A stretch of 35,484 bases of DNA from a virus, in the IMG/VR virus record IMGVR_UViG_3300010354_000261, positions 1 through 35,484 of that record. One strand, 5' to 3'. This document shows, piece by piece, positions 1 to 7,328 of the stretch. Each line of letters opens with the position of its first letter. Within the stretch, counting starts at the first letter, position 1. The position numbers and the translations under genes were made by a program. Below the pieces are notes generated by a model. It had not been told where the DNA came from. It was given only the letters and a program-made list of their open reading frames with translations, and searched no databases.

Positions 1-261
1 CGTTACAGTGGCGGTCGGCCGGTACCACGAGCTCAGTCTTTTCCGACGGCAGGCACATATAAACACGCAGACGTCTATATGTCCGTTAGGGAATTACCCT
101 TCTTTTTTGCCTTGTTGTTACCTATTCAAACAACCAAATCACGGCTTAGTGATCTTCATCCGGGTAGGGTAGTGGTTGAGTTCTCACTACGGCGGTGAGC
201 ATTCCGTCCCTGCGACATAGAGTCCAGGTCTAGGGCGCATGAAGTTAGCCTGCGCTAGCCG
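1..261. ncRNA. GC-rich gene-free stretch, candidate structured RNA
   Basis: No convincing reading frame covers this stretch. By hand count it is about 51% G+C over the first 240 bases, far above the AT-rich genes beside it. Several perfect stems can be drawn: GTCGG (14-18) with CCGAC (43-47); ACATATA (about 54-60) with TATATGT (about 76-82); AGGG (88-91) with CCCT (97-100), followed by six T; GTTGTT (114-119) with AACAAC (129-134); ATCAC (138-142) with GTGAT (149-153); CTCAC (183-187) with GTGAG (195-199). High GC and serial hairpins in an AT-rich phage are what a structured non-coding RNA looks like. The strand is undecided and the element probably runs past the left edge. It does not fit a tRNA, and I cannot name a family. 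Confidence 0.35.
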
Positions 262-696
262 TTAACCGAGTAATTTGCCTTTGATATGTGAGCCATGTAC
301 ACGAACACTAATCTGTCCGTTATAATATTCGTCTGATTCTAATACTTTTCTTGTGAATTGTTCGCGTGCCTCGATATAACTACATTCTGCTTTAGATTTA
401 CAATAATACAAAATTTCTCTTGTAAATTTATCTACACCTAATGTGGCCACATCTTGATTTAATTGATCGTTTGAGCCGTAATATGTCTGCCAGTCTGAGT
501 CTATTTTTGATTTTATACGTTTACGTTTTTTATTACCGTTTTTTAGTTTGATAGTTTTATATGTTGTTTTAGAAAATTTACTTAGTTTTTTGCCTATATA
601 TTTTTTTTCTGTGACTGTATTGGTAATGAGGTAAACAAATCCAACACAGTCCTCGGGTAATTCTTCTATTATTCTACCTTGATATGACCAAGACAT
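262..696 (-). CDS. GIY-YIG-family endonuclease-like protein
   Basis: A 144-residue protein with the N-terminal GIY-YIG layout: G19-F-V-Y22 stands for the GIY strand and Y33-I-G35, followed by K36 and K37, for YIG. The candidate metal-binding glutamate is E109 or E112 in the helix reading YIEAREQF. A basic lysine/arginine-rich insert (residues about 46-64) separates the YIG strand from a W-Q-T-Y-Y-G-S segment (69-75). GIY-YIG proteins cut DNA and in T4-like phages include free-standing homing nucleases and host-DNA nucleases; which applies here is not visible. It is the last gene of the leftward block, 3 bases after the Hc1-like gene, and no strong ribosome site precedes its ATG. The candidate structured RNA lies directly downstream. 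Confidence 0.72.
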   Translation of the reverse strand: MSWSYQGRIIEELPEDCVGFVYLITNTVTEKKYIGKKLSKFSKTTYKTIKLKNGNKKRKRIKSKIDSDWQTYYGSNDQLNQDVATLGVDKFTREILYYCKSKAECSYIEAREQFTRKVLESDEYYNGQISVRVHGSHIKGKLLG

Positions 697-699
697 TGA

Positions 700-897
700 T
701 CATTTTGCGGTCTTGGCTTCCTTACGGGCTGCTTTTTCCGCGGTTATCTCATTGCGTCTTGTCTTAACTGCCTTAGACATTTCCGCCAAAGCCTTACGAG
801 CTCGTGTTCCTGCTGCCGAGTTTCCGCTTGAAAATTTTTCATCTTCTTTTAGAAACTCTTCAAATAATCTTTGTAATTGTGCTGTAGTTGTATCCAT
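700..897 (-). CDS. Histone H1-like (Hc1-type) small basic protein
   Basis: A 65-residue, Lys/Arg/Ala-rich protein. An N-terminal helix (TTAQLQRLFEEFLKEDEKF) is followed by G-N-S-A-A-G-T-R-A-R-K-A-L and a basic C-terminal tail. The glycine-loop-plus-arginine arrangement resembles chlamydial histone-like Hc1 and the short Hc1-like proteins of T4-like marine phages; that link rests on pattern memory only. A role in DNA binding or nucleoid compaction follows from the family but is not shown here. The ATG is supported by a good ribosome site (AAAGGAAA) on the coding strand just upstream. The overlapping frame on the other strand lacks any family signature and is treated as a shadow. Confidence 0.6.
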   Translation of the reverse strand: MDTTTAQLQRLFEEFLKEDEKFSSGNSAAGTRARKALAEMSKAVKTRRNEITAEKAARKEAKTAK

Positions 898-907
898 ACT
901 ATTTCCT

Positions 908-1555
908 TTAATTCGCTGAGACTGATACCTTGATATTCTCTAGAACAGAATATAAGCGTATGCTATCATTTATAAAATAATTTGTCCCTATGGCATATCT
1001 TTTGATATTTCCGTTCTCTGGCAAAGTCTTATGCATTAAATGCGCTGGAAAAATAAACATTCTATTGGTTATAGGATATAATGTATATTCGGTATAGTTG
1101 TACATATTATTTTCATTTATATCCATTAAAAACTTAAAATTTGGAAATATATTATCTGTGCCGGGTATGGTTACAATTAATGGAGCCATGGGATCGGCTG
1201 TCATTGTCTCATTAAAGTATAACACCGCAGCTATCATAGAGTTAGGATGAAAATGGTTATGATGTTCAGATCCTTCATTATGTACAGTAAGCCATGATTG
1301 CGTTCTAGAAAATCTATTTTCTAATCCTAAGATCTGTTTTACATAATAATCAACATATCTATCAAATACTTGACCTATTCTTTCCAATCCGGTTTCTTCT
1401 ATTAATTTATAAGAAACGCTTAGTCCCATGTTGAATTTATCATACAATTCTAATTCTTTCAACTTATTAACTTCTTCTAGAGTTATAAATTCGTGAGGTT
1501 GCAGATCTATTTTAACTATAGGTATAGGATTAACATTGTGAACAAATACATTCAT
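908..1555 (-). CDS. 2OG-Fe(II) oxygenase-like protein
   Basis: A 215-residue protein with the phage-type 2-oxoglutarate/Fe(II) dioxygenase pattern: W88 in SWLTVHNEGS, then H98-H-N-H-F-H-P-N-S106 at the first metal strand, a strand AAVLYFN (109-115), and FPAHLMHKT (169-177) followed by R186 in NIKRYAIG. The distal histidine (H172 or H175) plus the arginine that pairs with 2-oxoglutarate's carboxylate complete the fold signature. Such proteins are common in T4-like marine phages with unproven substrates; hydroxylation of a protein, nucleotide or sugar are all possible. Its ATG overlaps the end of the upstream small gene by 4 bases, suggesting translational coupling. Fold assignment is fairly firm; substrate is unknown. 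Confidence 0.72.
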   Translation of the reverse strand: MNVFVHNVNPIPIVKIDLQPHEFITLEEVNKLKELELYDKFNMGLSVSYKLIEETGLERIGQVFDRYVDYYVKQILGLENRFSRTQSWLTVHNEGSEHHNHFHPNSMIAAVLYFNETMTADPMAPLIVTIPGTDNIFPNFKFLMDINENNMYNYTEYTLYPITNRMFIFPAHLMHKTLPENGNIKRYAIGTNYFINDSIRLYSVLENIKVSVSAN

Positions 1556-1848
1556 TTTGTTGTAATTTTCTTTTTATATCTATATATTTTTTTTTCTCTT
1601 TTGGCCTGTTCTTTGAGATATTTTTGCCTCACCTTATAATTCTCTAAAGCTTCTTTATATGCATACCTACTTGCGGCGATCAACATTTTTTGAATTGTTA
1701 TAAGGTCTTTAAGAGTACTTCTTATTTCTCTTGATATTCTATAACCTTTACTTTTTTCAAATTGGCAATTGAGATTATGTAGGTCAACAGACCTTTCTAT
1801 ATATTTTGAATATAATTCTTTATATTTGTCTTGCTTTTCAGTCGACAT
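1552..1848 (-). CDS. Small charged coiled-coil-like protein, function unknown
   Basis: A 98-residue protein very rich in Lys, Arg, Glu and Tyr, predicted by eye to be almost wholly helical. It begins STEKQDKYKELYSKYIER and ends in a strongly basic tail (about residues 75-98). No catalytic motif, signal peptide or membrane segment is visible. It is sandwiched by overlaps, 11 bases into the end of the gp46 gene and 4 bases over the start of the oxygenase gene, so it belongs to the same leftward transcript. A nucleic-acid-binding or assembly-accessory role would suit its charge but is only a guess. I do not recognise the family. Confidence 0.6.
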   Translation of the reverse strand: MSTEKQDKYKELYSKYIERSVDLHNLNCQFEKSKGYRISREIRSTLKDLITIQKMLIAASRYAYKEALENYKVRQKYLKEQAKREKKIYRYKKKITTK

Positions 1849-3619
1849 AATCTACGTCATTGGCATAACTTGTAAACCCATTTTCTTTGATTACACGAAG
1901 CACACTGTTAACTCTGCCCTGTAGTTCATCTTTATGGCTGATTAGATAAATGTTTTTACCGCGTTCTCTGCTCATTTTCTTTAAAATAGCTAAAGCACTT
2001 TCTACTCCAGCAGAGTCCATGCCCGAGTCTACCAGTTCATCTATGAACAGTAAGTTGATACTTTGATATATTCCTTCCCAAACATCTCTAAAAGCAAAAC
2101 TCATTGATAGAATTAATCTATTTCGTTCACCACGACTTAGGTTATCGAAGTCTAGTTCTTGTCCTAATTGAGTAATTTCCACAGTTAAATCATTTTGAAA
2201 CTTTACAATATGAGGTAAACCTAACTTATCAATATAATATCCTAGGCGTTTGTTTAGGTAGTTTAAATTTTGATCGATTATTTTTTTCCTAATAAAACTA
2301 TCTTTATTAGTTAAAAGTTTATACAATAGTTCTTGATGATCCTTTAACTTGGTTAATTCGTTTACAGTAGTCCAATCAATTTCTTGTATAGCAGTATTCT
2401 TTAATTCTTCTATTTGTTCTTCGAATGGATTAGTTTCATTTGCTTTTTCCAGTAGACTCTTTTCTAAGTTCGCTAGATTATTCTTATGACCTAGTGCCTC
2501 TGCTTCTGTATCGTAAAATGTTTCTGGCTTTTTTGGCTGTTTCAGTATAGGTTCGATTTCATTAATGATAAGGCCAAGGTCATTTACTACCTTTAATGCG
2601 TATGTTTCTGCTTCTACCTTATGTGTTAGAGCCTCGTTTAACATTTCTTCATGTTTATGATCGTGTAATTCTTGATCACAGGCGTGACAGCGTTTGTCTT
2701 TTAATTTTTCAACTTCAGTTTGATATTTGTTTACAGTTTTCTCGGCCTGTGCTATGGCAGTTTCTAGTGTAGCCTGTTGTTTTCGTAATTGAGTTAATTT
2801 CTTATCATTCTCTAACCATAGTCGTAGATCACGATGAGCAGATAATTCTGCTTCTATGTCCACCGATTCTAAATTTACAATGGCACGACCAAGAGTTTCT
2901 AAATCAGTTTGGTGCTTGGTGTCCCAGGCATTGCTTTTAATACCTAGACTATCAATGCTTTTTTGTACATTTTCGTTTGCTGATTTTATAGCTTCGATTT
3001 TGTTAGTTTCTTGTTGAATTAGGTCTTTGGTCTGCTTGTTTAAATTTTTTAAAAGTTCGGCTTTTTCACTTAATAAAGTAATACCTAACAATTGTTCGAT
3101 AACTTCTCTTTGGTCTGCTGCCTTCATGTTCAGGAAAGGTTCAGTATATGTGTTCAAAGCCACCAAATGTTTGAACATGGTATGACTCATCTCTAAGAGA
3201 TCATCTATACTTTTTTGAGTTTCTCTGCTGTCACCTTGGCTTTCATCTTCTGAATCTTCTGTTTTTAATTGTGTTTCATTGACAAACAGTCTTAAGAGAT
3301 TTGGTTTGCGTCCTCGCTCTATACGATATGTGCTATTACCTTTTTCAAATTCCACTGTTACTAACATGTTCTTACCATTTATTTTGTTGATAAGATTTTC
3401 TTTTCTAATATTAGTAAGTGCCTGTCCGTATAGCGCATAACTCAGCGCATTGATTATAGTAGTTTTACCTGTTCCGTTCCGAGATCCTGTATCATCTCCT
3501 CCGAGATCTAGATTAGATCCAAGCACCAATGTAAGGAATTGTTTGTCAAAGTCCACGGCTTGAGTTTGATTACCCACGCTCATGAAGTTTTTCACGGTAA
3601 GATTTTTAATTTTAAACAT
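1838..3619 (-). CDS. 46: gp46 recombination nuclease subunit (Rad50/SbcC-like ATPase)
   Basis: A 593-residue SMC-type ATPase. The N-terminal P-loop (residues 45-54, RNGTGKTT core) is followed by long charged helices forming a coiled coil. The zinc-hook motif C311-H-A-C314 sits at its apex. The C-terminal half has the ABC signature LSRGERNRL and the Walker B LLFIDELVD, then the D-loop region. This is the T4 gp46 layout; T4 gp46 is about 560 residues. With gp47 it forms the Mre11/Rad50-type nuclease that resects DNA ends for recombination-dependent replication and degrades host DNA. The ATG lies 8 bases inside the end of the glycosyltransferase gene that separates it from gp47. Identification is secure. 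Confidence 0.95.
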   Translation of the reverse strand: MFKIKNLTVKNFMSVGNQTQAVDFDKQFLTLVLGSNLDLGGDDTGSRNGTGKTTIINALSYALYGQALTNIRKENLINKINGKNMLVTVEFEKGNSTYRIERGRKPNLLRLFVNETQLKTEDSEDESQGDSRETQKSIDDLLEMSHTMFKHLVALNTYTEPFLNMKAADQREVIEQLLGITLLSEKAELLKNLNKQTKDLIQQETNKIEAIKSANENVQKSIDSLGIKSNAWDTKHQTDLETLGRAIVNLESVDIEAELSAHRDLRLWLENDKKLTQLRKQQATLETAIAQAEKTVNKYQTEVEKLKDKRCHACDQELHDHKHEEMLNEALTHKVEAETYALKVVNDLGLIINEIEPILKQPKKPETFYDTEAEALGHKNNLANLEKSLLEKANETNPFEEQIEELKNTAIQEIDWTTVNELTKLKDHQELLYKLLTNKDSFIRKKIIDQNLNYLNKRLGYYIDKLGLPHIVKFQNDLTVEITQLGQELDFDNLSRGERNRLILSMSFAFRDVWEGIYQSINLLFIDELVDSGMDSAGVESALAILKKMSRERGKNIYLISHKDELQGRVNSVLRVIKENGFTSYANDVDYVD

Positions 3620-4433
3620 TGTCTCTGTCTAAGTCCTGTTGATACTTTTCAAAAATAAGTCTAACATCTTCTGGTACTTCGTGCCTATCTGCTTTGACAT
3701 ATTCTTGTCCTCTTTCAAATAGATCCTTACCTTGAGCTATATGTTGTTTAATATAATCACTATTATTGTATTTTTCATTATTAAGTTCTTGGTGTGCAAA
3801 TGAACTTAATTTCTTTTGTATGTCCCATATGGTGCCCCAATAGGTAAGATGCCATCCACCTTCGGGAAAGTAAGGCATGAGATACCTTTGATATCTAAGC
3901 CATTGCGGAGTTTGCTGTTGAGCATACCAATTTTTTGTTATTACGCTGCCTCGCCATGTGGCATTTAATTTTTGGTGAAAGTTATAGGCAAAGTAAGTTT
4001 GATTTAACGCAAAGGCTAACCAATCGGTTGTGAAAGATGATTCAGCCATCGGTATACAACTTTTATGAGGAATTTCATCTAGATCACTGATTATAATCGT
4101 AGCGTTGTCTGGAAAAAATCTTAGAGCGTTACTGATATAATTTCTGTGAGCATTTTCAATTTTCCATGTGCCTGCTTCAAAGTCGTGGTCATTGATTGGT
4201 TTACGCTCAAAGTCATAATCATTGCGATTAGCATAGAAAGGAAAATATAAAATTTTATCTAAATATTTTTTGTATCTAGGAATATTTTCTAGGTATCTTA
4301 ATGGTTTTGTTTCTCCACTATGAGTAAGATTAGATTCGACTATGATAAAAAAATCTACACTGTCGTATAGGTATTCTAATCTACCTTCTAATATATCAAT
4401 TTCGTGAGAAAATAAAAAACAATCTAGTATCAT
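3612..4433 (-). CDS. Glycosyltransferase family 17-like protein
   Basis: A 273-residue protein resembling GT17 (the beta-1,4-N-acetylglucosaminyltransferase type). It opens MILDCFLFSHEIDILEGRL, continues with a F-F-I-I-V-E-S stretch (28-34) and carries the nucleotide-sugar/metal motif S116-D-L-D-E120 followed by IP. A GGWHLTYWG segment lies towards the C terminus. GT17 enzymes move a sugar from a nucleotide donor to a glycan; in phages of this type a virion glycan, host surface glycan or DNA base are all conceivable acceptors. Its ATG overlaps the gp47 stop by 4 bases (ATGA) and its end overlaps gp46 by 8, so it is an in-line insertion between two partner genes, translated with them. Confidence 0.82.
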   Translation of the reverse strand: MILDCFLFSHEIDILEGRLEYLYDSVDFFIIVESNLTHSGETKPLRYLENIPRYKKYLDKILYFPFYANRNDYDFERKPINDHDFEAGTWKIENAHRNYISNALRFFPDNATIIISDLDEIPHKSCIPMAESSFTTDWLAFALNQTYFAYNFHQKLNATWRGSVITKNWYAQQQTPQWLRYQRYLMPYFPEGGWHLTYWGTIWDIQKKLSSFAHQELNNEKYNNSDYIKQHIAQGKDLFERGQEYVKADRHEVPEDVRLIFEKYQQDLDRDNV

Positions 4434-5443
4434 AAATTTTTATATATGTCTAACAACATATTTTTGTTAAATTGTTCGTATTCTAAATTTAGTAATTGTT
4501 CTAGCACTATTTGATCTACACTTTCAAATTTTGTTTCAGGGTTATCTTCATATGTACCATCGAGATTAGTCTTGTCCTGTATTAAACTTATTTCTCGTAT
4601 GTCATAATCTGACATGAATGTTTCTTTAATAAAATTTGCTTCTTCAAAACTGATATCTATATCTAAGTGTACCTTTAGATACATTTTAGATTTCATAATT
4701 TCTTCTTTGCGATCTATCAGGTCTGATAATTTCACTACTCTATATTTTGGACAATCTGGCCAATCTATAAATTCTGGCTTCCCTCCCCATTCTAAAATCA
4801 TCATTCCACGCTCATCATCCCAATTGTCTGCGAAGTTATGTGGAAAAGCATTACCTATATAGATGACCTTGTCGCGTTGTTGACGCTTATGAAAGTGACC
4901 GCTGAATACATAATCTGGATATTTGAAATGATGACTTTGTAGTTCACCATGATCAGGCATTTGTACCATGGCATTCATATAGAACAACGGCAGTTCAAAA
5001 TGACCAAATATGTATTTGCTCTTGATCTTTTCTATAGTTTTCCACTCATCACCTACTAACCAAGGAACAAGAGTGACACCACCTAGAGTGGTGACAGTGT
5101 CTACGACAGTAACGCCGGGTATGTGGCGACCGAACGCACTGCTATGGATGTCACGCTTGTCTTTATAGTATAGGTCATGATTTCCTGGGAACCAAAAGAA
5201 CTTTTCGAAAGCCTTACCAAGTTTCTCTAAACACCGTAGACTGGTATCTAGTGTTATTAAGTTTAGACTATTCCGGTTATGACTCCAATCTCCGAGAAAG
5301 ATTCCTGTTTCACATCCTTGGGCTTGAGCAGTTTCGATATACCAATCTACAAATTCTTCGCAGTCATCTAGGTGTGTAGTACTGTTGGATTTTAAACCGA
5401 AATGAATATCTGTAAAACAGGCTACCTTCTTAAAAAGATTCAT
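4430..5443 (-). CDS. 47: gp47 recombination nuclease subunit (Mre11/SbcD-like)
   Basis: A calcineurin-type metallophosphoesterase of 337 residues from the chosen ATG. The phosphoesterase motifs come in order: D12-I-H14, G51-D52, G87-N-H-D90 and SGHFHK, the last in the DYVFSGHFHK segment. Together they bind the two metal ions of the Mre11/SbcD nuclease. It pairs with gp46 to resect DNA ends. A longer frame exists back to a TTG at 5482. The ATG at 5443 is preferred because AAGGAG lies 6 bases before it and the motif-containing sequence starts straight after it, as in the family. It lies 42 bases downstream of the end of the gp55 gene, in the same direction. Confidence 0.95.
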   Translation of the reverse strand: MNLFKKVACFTDIHFGLKSNSTTHLDDCEEFVDWYIETAQAQGCETGIFLGDWSHNRNSLNLITLDTSLRCLEKLGKAFEKFFWFPGNHDLYYKDKRDIHSSAFGRHIPGVTVVDTVTTLGGVTLVPWLVGDEWKTIEKIKSKYIFGHFELPLFYMNAMVQMPDHGELQSHHFKYPDYVFSGHFHKRQQRDKVIYIGNAFPHNFADNWDDERGMMILEWGGKPEFIDWPDCPKYRVVKLSDLIDRKEEIMKSKMYLKVHLDIDISFEEANFIKETFMSDYDIREISLIQDKTNLDGTYEDNPETKFESVDQIVLEQLLNLEYEQFNKNMLLDIYKNL

Positions 5444-5449
5444 GTATGT

Positions 5450-5455
5450 CTCCTT
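5450..5455 (-). promoter_or_regulatory. Ribosome binding site fixing the gp47 start
   Basis: The coding strand reads AAGGAG, then six bases, then ATG at 5443. This near-perfect Shine-Dalgarno decides for the ATG at 5443 over the in-frame TTG at 5482. Confidence 0.8.
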
Positions 5456-5485
5456 AAAAAAGTATAACTTGTTTTCAGACAAAGG

Positions 5486-6403
5486 TCAAGCCTTTGTATT
5501 TTCATCTTCGACTTCTTCGTCCAAAATCTCGTCTTCACTTTTTGGCATACGAAGGTTTTTATACAGTTCTGCCTGTCGGGCAGTTTCTTCGGCATATTCA
5601 TGACTGTTTTGTCTTGTTGAGCTTGGAGTAAGTCCTGCTTCTTCTAGCATGTCGTCTCTGATGTTTTGATTTTTCTTTTCTATGTTTAATATTCTAGTAA
5701 ATGAATTAGTCACTGCGGCAGTGTAATAGGCGAATGGATTTTCTGATTTCGATTCGTCGAACTGCAGACCAATCTGACTGAGCTGTAGAATAGCCTGGCC
5801 TTTCATTTCGTCAATGTAGGTATAACCCCGCCAGTTACTACGTTGAGCATATCTTTCTGATAATTTTATAAACATACGGCCTAGACCTTCGGTAATTCTT
5901 CCATGTTCCTTACTAAATTTGCCAGTCTTGATTCCGCCCTTCCAATGGCTTTTACCGACACAAATTAATTCATCCTCGTCATTGAATTTCCAATGTTGGA
6001 ATGGAGGGAAGTTAACTTTTTCGTGACTATCTGCTGTAGTTTTTGTAGTTTTTTTTCTTCCTGGTGCTAATGGAATATGTTCAAATGTCATGATACGTAT
6101 GACAACATCAGTTTTTGGAATACTCTTATAGTCGGGGGTAATTTCAGCCAATTTAACTTTTTTATCTCCCGCCATCCTTGCCGCAGTGAATGCCTGTATT
6201 CCCAGTCTTTTGGCACGATTACGTTTGGCTTCGGCTATGGTTCTAATGTTTACTTTTTCTAAATTAGGTAAAATTATGTCGTATTGTTGGTATTCTGGTT
6301 TGCTAAAACTTGAAAAACTACATTTGCTTCGGTGTATTTCTGTTAATAAATCGCGATTGTTAAGATATTTCACTTTTCTAGTGGGTATAAGTCCTGTGGT
6401 CAT
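5486..6403 (-). CDS. 55: gp55-like late-transcription sigma factor
   Basis: A 305-residue protein from the ATG at 6403. The C-terminal half carries the gp55/sigma-region-2-like core: LGRMFIKLSERYAQR, then NWRGYTYIDEMKGQA, then FDESKSENPFAYYTAAV and TRILNIEKKNQNIRDD. The N terminus has V-K-Y-L-N-N-R-D-L-L, as in other gp55 proteins. Between them lies a segment of about 130 residues absent from the 185-residue T4 protein. The C terminus is acidic. gp55 directs RNA polymerase to late promoters of the TATAAATA type, several of which occur in this window. The longer frame to a GTG at 6460 would place the promoter inside the gene, so ATG 6403 is chosen. First gene of the leftward recombination block. 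Confidence 0.85.
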   Translation of the reverse strand: MTTGLIPTRKVKYLNNRDLLTEIHRSKCSFSSFSKPEYQQYDIILPNLEKVNIRTIAEAKRNRAKRLGIQAFTAARMAGDKKVKLAEITPDYKSIPKTDVVIRIMTFEHIPLAPGRKKTTKTTADSHEKVNFPPFQHWKFNDEDELICVGKSHWKGGIKTGKFSKEHGRITEGLGRMFIKLSERYAQRSNWRGYTYIDEMKGQAILQLSQIGLQFDESKSENPFAYYTAAVTNSFTRILNIEKKNQNIRDDMLEEAGLTPSSTRQNSHEYAEETARQAELYKNLRMPKSEDEILDEEVEDENTKA

Positions 6404-6428
6404 ATTGTTATTATAGTTCCTTTGATTT

Positions 6429-6456
6429 ATTATAACATAGAATTGCTCTATGTCAA
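6429..6456 (-). promoter_or_regulatory. Consensus sigma70-type promoter for the gp55-gp47-gp46 block
   Basis: On the minus strand TTGACA (6451-6456) is followed by a 16-base spacer and TATAAT (6429-6434), both perfect consensus hexamers. Transcription would start near 6422, giving a short leader that begins close to an AAGG and reaches the gp55 ATG at 6403. This matches early or middle expression by the unmodified host polymerase. It is also the argument against the longer GTG start of gp55. Confidence 0.75.
6435..6453. repeat. Inverted repeat in the promoter spacer, operator candidate
   Basis: A perfect 7-base inverted repeat, ACATAGA (6435-6441) and TCTATGT (6447-6453), with a 5-base centre. 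It fills the spacer and covers half of the -35 hexamer of the gp55 promoter. A symmetrical site here would let a dimeric repressor block polymerase; it could equally form a hairpin. Binding is inferred from position only. Confidence 0.5.
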
Positions 6457-6488
6457 CCACGCTTATAAAGTTAGTAGTTTATTTAGTG

Positions 6489-6496
6489 GTTAAATA
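6489..6496 (+). promoter_or_regulatory. Weak late-promoter-like box before the baseplate block
   Basis: GTTAAATA matches 6 of 8 positions of the T4 late -10 box TATAAATA and lies 19 bases before the ATG at 6516, with AGAGGA (6503-6508) as the ribosome site. A TATAAAG at 6464-6470 is an alternative. It is the only stretch that could start rightward transcription in the divergent gap, but the match is imperfect. Confidence 0.35.
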
Positions 6497-6515
6497 ACGG
6501 ATAGAGGATGTATTT

Positions 6516-7328
6516 ATGGCAGAAAATGTAATTGGACCAGATCCCATTATTCAACGATTTGACGACGGAAGTTCGATTCAACAATTCGATGATGGGTCAT
6601 CTATTATAACAGACAATGAAGGTGGAGTAACAGGAGTACCTCCCGGTGCCGAGCCCGCCGGACCTACAGCTAGATCTGTTAACATAACCAGTATAAGGGG
6701 TGTAACTAAAACTCAAGATCAGCGTGTTAAGATCAAAGTTCCTGATTTTTATCTAAAAAAGTTAACAACTGGGCTGTACGGTGAGTTGGGTCGAATTCAA
6801 GGTATCATATTTCCTTACACACCTAGTATATCATACGACGTTAGAGCAGAATACACTGCGGCTCCTACTATACATTCAAATTATACGATGAACTTCTTTC
6901 AAAGATCTAGCATCGGCACAATTAATATTACTGGTAAGTTTACTGTACAGAATGAAAAAGATGCTGGAGTGTATTTGGCAACCATGAATTTAATAAAGGC
7001 CTTAACAAAAATGCGTTCAGGAGATGATTCATTATCAGGCAGTCCACCGCCTGTGTGTAGGTTACATGCCTACGGACCTTATATGTTTAATAATGTTCCG
7101 ATAGCAATTACAAGCTACAGAATTGAAATGCCCGATAGTGTAGATTATTTTACCTTAGGCAAACAACAGGAAAATCCAGTATATGGTGTAAACGCAGTTC
7201 CTACTTTAAGCACTATTGCTATTAATTGTATACCAATGTACAGCAGAAATGAGATGCAGTCATTCACGGTTACAGATTGGCTTAATCAAGTTAAGGGAAC
7301 AAAGTTTAGAAATTCAGGATACTTATAA
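6516..7328 (+). CDS. Baseplate tail-tube cap/initiator-like protein (gp48/gp54 type)
   Basis: A 270-residue protein. Residues about 10-45 are a flexible leader containing a doubled F-D-D-G-S-S-I motif and a Pro/Gly-rich linker. The body has IIFPYTPSISYDV, HSNYTMNFFQRSS, ITGKFTVQNEKDAGVYLATM, a SPPPVCRLHAYG loop and MFNNVPIAITSYRIEMPD. This beta-rich pattern (strand ITGKF, then a helix with a variable loop) resembles tail-tube-like proteins that start or cap the tube in T4-like phages. Position immediately before gp53 agrees with gp48 of cyanophages, but gp54 is not excluded, so no symbol is given. A ribosome site AGAGGA precedes the ATG. It overlaps gp53 by one base. Confidence 0.6.
   Translation: MAENVIGPDPIIQRFDDGSSIQQFDDGSSIITDNEGGVTGVPPGAEPAGPTARSVNITSIRGVTKTQDQRVKIKVPDFYLKKLTTGLYGELGRIQGIIFPYTPSISYDVRAEYTAAPTIHSNYTMNFFQRSSIGTINITGKFTVQNEKDAGVYLATMNLIKALTKMRSGDDSLSGSPPPVCRLHAYGPYMFNNVPIAITSYRIEMPDSVDYFTLGKQQENPVYGVNAVPTLSTIAINCIPMYSRNEMQSFTVTDWLNQVKGTKFRNSGYL

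Noticed and set aside
88-108. Rho-independent terminator (AGGG/CCCT stem then six T) on the plus strand
   Set aside because: The stem is only four base pairs and lies inside the hairpin-rich region with no gene ending before it; kept only as one stem of the candidate RNA.
161-236. tRNA-like fold around the CTCAC/GTGAG 5-base stem with 7-base loop
   Set aside because: The loop lacks T at position 33, there is no T-arm consensus, and no acceptor stem pairs around it.
195-240. Group I intron core (S-like element near GACATAGAGTCC)
   Set aside because: Two extra bases disrupt the S element and no matching R element or P7 pairing was found; the nuclease gene next to it is not sufficient evidence.
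713-919. Plus-strand frame opposite the Hc1-like gene
   Set aside because: Antisense shadow of a gene with a ribosome site and a family pattern; no signature of its own.
6404-6460. Longer gp55 starting at GTG 6460
   Set aside because: It would include the -10 hexamer and the predicted transcription start within the gene; ATG 6403 is downstream of both.
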